Source: CAZYEI01 sp964646425 (GTDB lineage Bacteria; Bacillota_I; Bacilli_A; RFN20; JAISJY01). From it: a stretch of 8,177 bases of DNA. Location: the NCBI GenBank assembly GCA_964646425.1, contig CAZYEI010000050.1, positions 1 to 8,177 on the forward strand. The letters are read 5' to 3'. Shown here piece by piece: positions 6,356 to 8,177 of this stretch (position 1 is its first letter; every line of letters begins with the position of its first letter). The translations under genes were made by a program, and so were the position numbers. The notes under the pieces were generated by a model, which was not told the origin of the DNA, searched no databases, and was given only the letters and a program-made list of their open reading frames with translations.

Positions 6356-7252
6356 ATGTTATTTAATAATATTAAAAGTTTAATTGGCAATACTCCTATA
6401 GTGAAACTAGAAAAATATCAAAATGAATATAAATTAACAAATGAGTTGTATGCCAAACTTGAAAAATATAATCTTAGTGGAAGTATTAAAGATAGGGCGA
6501 GTTATTATATGCTTGAAAAAGCATTTGAGCAAAAATTGATAGATAAAGATAGTACGATAATCGAACCCACAAGTGGCAATACGGGGATTGCTCTAGCTTG
6601 CTTAGGAAATGTTTTTAATTTAAATATAATAATTGTAATGCCAAAATCAATGAGTGAAGAAAGAAAAAAAATTATTAAAGATTATGGTGCAAAATTGGAA
6701 TTAGTGGATGGAACAATGAATGATTGTATTATTAGGGCAAAAGAATTAAAAGAGCAATTTTCAAATTCATTTATCCCATCACAATTTGAGAATTCTAACA
6801 ATCCTTTAGCACATTATGAAACTACTGGTCCAGAAATATTAAATGATTTGCCAGATGTTGATATAGTAGTATGTGGTATTGGAACTGGTGGAACAATAAG
6901 TGGCGTTGGAAAATACTTAAAAGAAAAAAATTCTAAGATTAAGATAATTGGAATAGAACCAAAACAATCTCCTTTTATTACTAAAGGAACATCGGGAAAA
7001 CATAAAATTCAAGGAATTGGTGCAGGATTTATGCCTAAAAATTTAGATTTAAATTTTATTGACAAAATTATAGCAATTGATGAAACAAATGCTATACTTA
7101 CAGCAAAAGAATTAAATAAAATCGAAGGAATATATGTTGGAATATCAAGTGGTGCAGTATTAGCTGCTGCTAAAGATATTGCGATGAATGAGCAAAATAA
7201 GAAAATTGTTGCAATTTTACCCGATGGAGGAGAAAGATATTCATGGAATTAA
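6356..7252 (+). CDS. cysK: Cysteine synthase (O-acetylserine sulfhydrylase)
   Basis: A 298-residue PLP enzyme of fold type II, normal in length for CysK. It converts O-acetylserine and sulfide to cysteine and acetate in the cytoplasm. Visible landmarks are IGNTP (10-14), SGSIKDR with the PLP-binding K45, the substrate-binding PTSGNTG loop (71-77), the PLP-phosphate loop GIGTGGT (174-180), GIGAGFMP (220-227), GISSGA with S265 that contacts the PLP ring nitrogen, and PDGGERYS at the C-terminus. The ATG at 6356 is supported by GGAGG ten bases upstream. The gene is first in an operon with cysE, which provides its substrate. A cystathionine beta-synthase or CysM-type enzyme is a less likely alternative; there is no C-terminal CBS domain, and the cysE partner favours CysK. 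Confidence 0.94.
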   Translation: MLFNNIKSLIGNTPIVKLEKYQNEYKLTNELYAKLEKYNLSGSIKDRASYYMLEKAFEQKLIDKDSTIIEPTSGNTGIALACLGNVFNLNIIIVMPKSMSEERKKIIKDYGAKLELVDGTMNDCIIRAKELKEQFSNSFIPSQFENSNNPLAHYETTGPEILNDLPDVDIVVCGIGTGGTISGVGKYLKEKNSKIKIIGIEPKQSPFITKGTSGKHKIQGIGAGFMPKNLDLNFIDKIIAIDETNAILTAKELNKIEGIYVGISSGAVLAAAKDIAMNEQNKKIVAILPDGGERYSWN

Positions 7253-7995
7253 TGAATATAAAAAAATATAATTCCCTGCCCAAAAGAGATAAAGTTATTG
7301 AATTTTTGGAAGATACACGAAAATATTTATTTCCAGGATATTTTGAAGATATTGGAGATTCATTAAAAAAGTATCAAGATAAAATAATTAGGAAAATTAA
7401 AAGTGAATTTTTACTATATATTTGCAATAGTCAAGATAAACTAGATACTTTTATCATCGAATTAAATAAAATTAAAACGATTTTAAAAAGTGATATTGAA
7501 ATGACTTTTTTATCTGATCCTGCTTGTGAATCAATAGATGAAATAATAATTGCCTATCCAGGAATATTTGCAATTTCAACATATCGTATTGCCCATATTT
7601 TATACGAAGAAAATATTGCGATAATTCCTAGAATAATAAGCGAATATGCTCATAGTAAAACCGGAATAGATATTCATCCTGGAGCTTCTATTGGTAAGTA
7701 TTTTTTTATCGATCACGGAACAGGGATTGTAATTGGAGAAACAACCATTATTGGGCATCATGTTAGAATATATCATGGAGTTACTTTGGGCGCGCTTTCA
7801 CTAAAAAAAGGACAAAGTTTAAAGGGAAGTAAAAGGCATCCGACGATTGGAAATAATGTAACAATATATTCAGGCGCCTGTATTTTAGGTGGAGAAACGA
7901 TAATCGGAGATAATTCTACACTGGGCTGCAATGTATTCCTTATTCAATCAATTCCTGAAAATTCCAAAGTTATGATACAAGTAAAAATTGACTAA
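7243..7995 (+). CDS. cysE: Serine O-acetyltransferase
   Basis: A 250-residue protein that acetylates serine with acetyl-CoA to give O-acetylserine, the first committed step of cysteine synthesis. The N-terminal helical domain spans about 1-138 and includes DPACESIDE and AYPGIFAISTYRIAHIL. The C-terminal left-handed beta-helix is made of hexapeptide repeats: GIDIHPGASIG, DHGTGIVIGET, TLGALS, RHPTIGNNVTI and GETIIGDNSTLG. The catalytic dyad is D143 (in IDIHP) and H158 (in DHGTG). The C-terminus ends soon after SIPENSKV and lacks the GVPAR..G tail and terminal Ile of E. coli CysE, which dock it to CysK. This resembles EpsC/SatA-type enzymes rather than a truncation. The start at 7243 overlaps cysK by 10 bases and is served by GGAGGAG (7226-7232) inside cysK; the in-frame ATG at 7252 is too far from that site. 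Translational coupling is likely. Confidence 0.94.
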   Translation: MELMNIKKYNSLPKRDKVIEFLEDTRKYLFPGYFEDIGDSLKKYQDKIIRKIKSEFLLYICNSQDKLDTFIIELNKIKTILKSDIEMTFLSDPACESIDEIIIAYPGIFAISTYRIAHILYEENIAIIPRIISEYAHSKTGIDIHPGASIGKYFFIDHGTGIVIGETTIIGHHVRIYHGVTLGALSLKKGQSLKGSKRHPTIGNNVTIYSGACILGGETIIGDNSTLGCNVFLIQSIPENSKVMIQVKID

Positions 7996-8015
7996 GAAAT
8001 CAAAATTTGTTTTTT

Positions 8016-8093
8016 AAAAAGTAGTGAAAAATTTGTACTTAATCGCAAAAGTCGGACTAATTTGAATTGTTAAGTACATTTCATTACTTTTTT
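8016..8093 (+). terminator. Long imperfect hairpin terminator after cysE
   Basis: An outer 14-bp stem (8016-8029 with 8079-8092, one G-U pair) is followed by a four-base bulge (8030-8033). An inner 9-bp stem (8034-8042 with 8070-8078) closes a 27-base loop. T6 at 8088-8093 follows or overlaps the 3' arm, and the A-run on the 5' arm could let it act in both directions. It begins 20 bases after the cysE stop. The arms are unusually long for a simple terminator. The remaining bases to 8177 show no gene I can support. Confidence 0.7.
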
Positions 8094-8177
8094 ATTTGCT
8101 GTTTTTTTAGTAAAACCAGAGGTTTGTTAAGTTGTAAATGATGTGAGACAAAAAAAGTGAAAAAAATAAACTAATTT

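Noticed and set aside
8098..8153. A minus-strand peptide VSHIIYNLTNLWFY before a stop, faintly like the start of ISL3-type transposases.
   Set aside because: It is only 14 residues, has no start codon or inverted-repeat end beside it, and the match is from memory and weak; chance is more likely.
1..8177. A defence island, prophage, CRISPR array or other novel multi-gene system.
   Set aside because: Every intact gene belongs to a known family. No nuclease, helicase, reverse transcriptase, integrase or direct-repeat array was seen, and the decayed XRE regulator alone is not enough.

Overview
The window is strongly AT-rich and codes by the standard bacterial genetic code. Tryptophans in the intact genes are TGG, and no in-frame TGA is read through, which argues against the Mycoplasma code. 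Shine-Dalgarno sequences are strong (AGGAGG, GGAGG, GGGGG), promoters have TATAAT boxes, intergenic gaps are short, and hairpin plus T-run terminators are frequent. Together with a BspA-like leucine-rich-repeat protein, a DegV protein and an M42 peptidase, this suggests a low-GC Bacillota or a Bacilli/Mollicutes-related host-associated commensal. The species cannot be named from the sequence.

Layout, left to right. (1) Positions 3-1895 (+) hold the 3' part of a large repeat protein. It has a coiled-coil-like start, then two homologous modules, each a Cys-rich knuckle, a beta-rich domain, a run of 22-residue LRR_5 repeats and a conserved end piece. A clear terminator follows. (2) Positions 1943-2335 (-) hold the decayed remains of an XRE-type (HTH_3) regulator, with two frame changes and an in-frame stop. 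(3) Positions 2516-4520 (-) hold an M42-family metallopeptidase and, upstream of it, a DegV-family lipid-binding protein. Each has its own promoter-like sequence and terminator, so they look like separate transcription units. (4) Positions 4521-4699 are a divergent control region with promoter-like sequences for degV (-) and for the next operon (+). It includes a perfect tandem duplication of an 11-bp unit that carries the -10 box. (5) Positions 4700-6273 (+) are a two-gene operon: an MgtC/SapB-family membrane protein and a HAD-superfamily phosphatase, closed by an excellent GAAA-loop terminator. (6) Positions 6356-7995 (+) are a two-gene operon for cysteine synthesis. It encodes O-acetylserine sulfhydrylase (cysK) and serine O-acetyltransferase (cysE), overlapping by 10 bases. 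A long imperfect hairpin terminator follows.

The cysK-cysE pair makes cysteine from serine, acetyl-CoA and sulfide: CysE makes O-acetylserine and CysK replaces the acetate with sulfide. The other genes have housekeeping or surface roles with no evident common pathway. I found no CRISPR array, tRNA, rRNA, complete mobile element or recognisable defence system. The most unusual items are the duplicated surface-protein module, the decayed regulator, the duplicated promoter element and the mgtC-HAD pairing.
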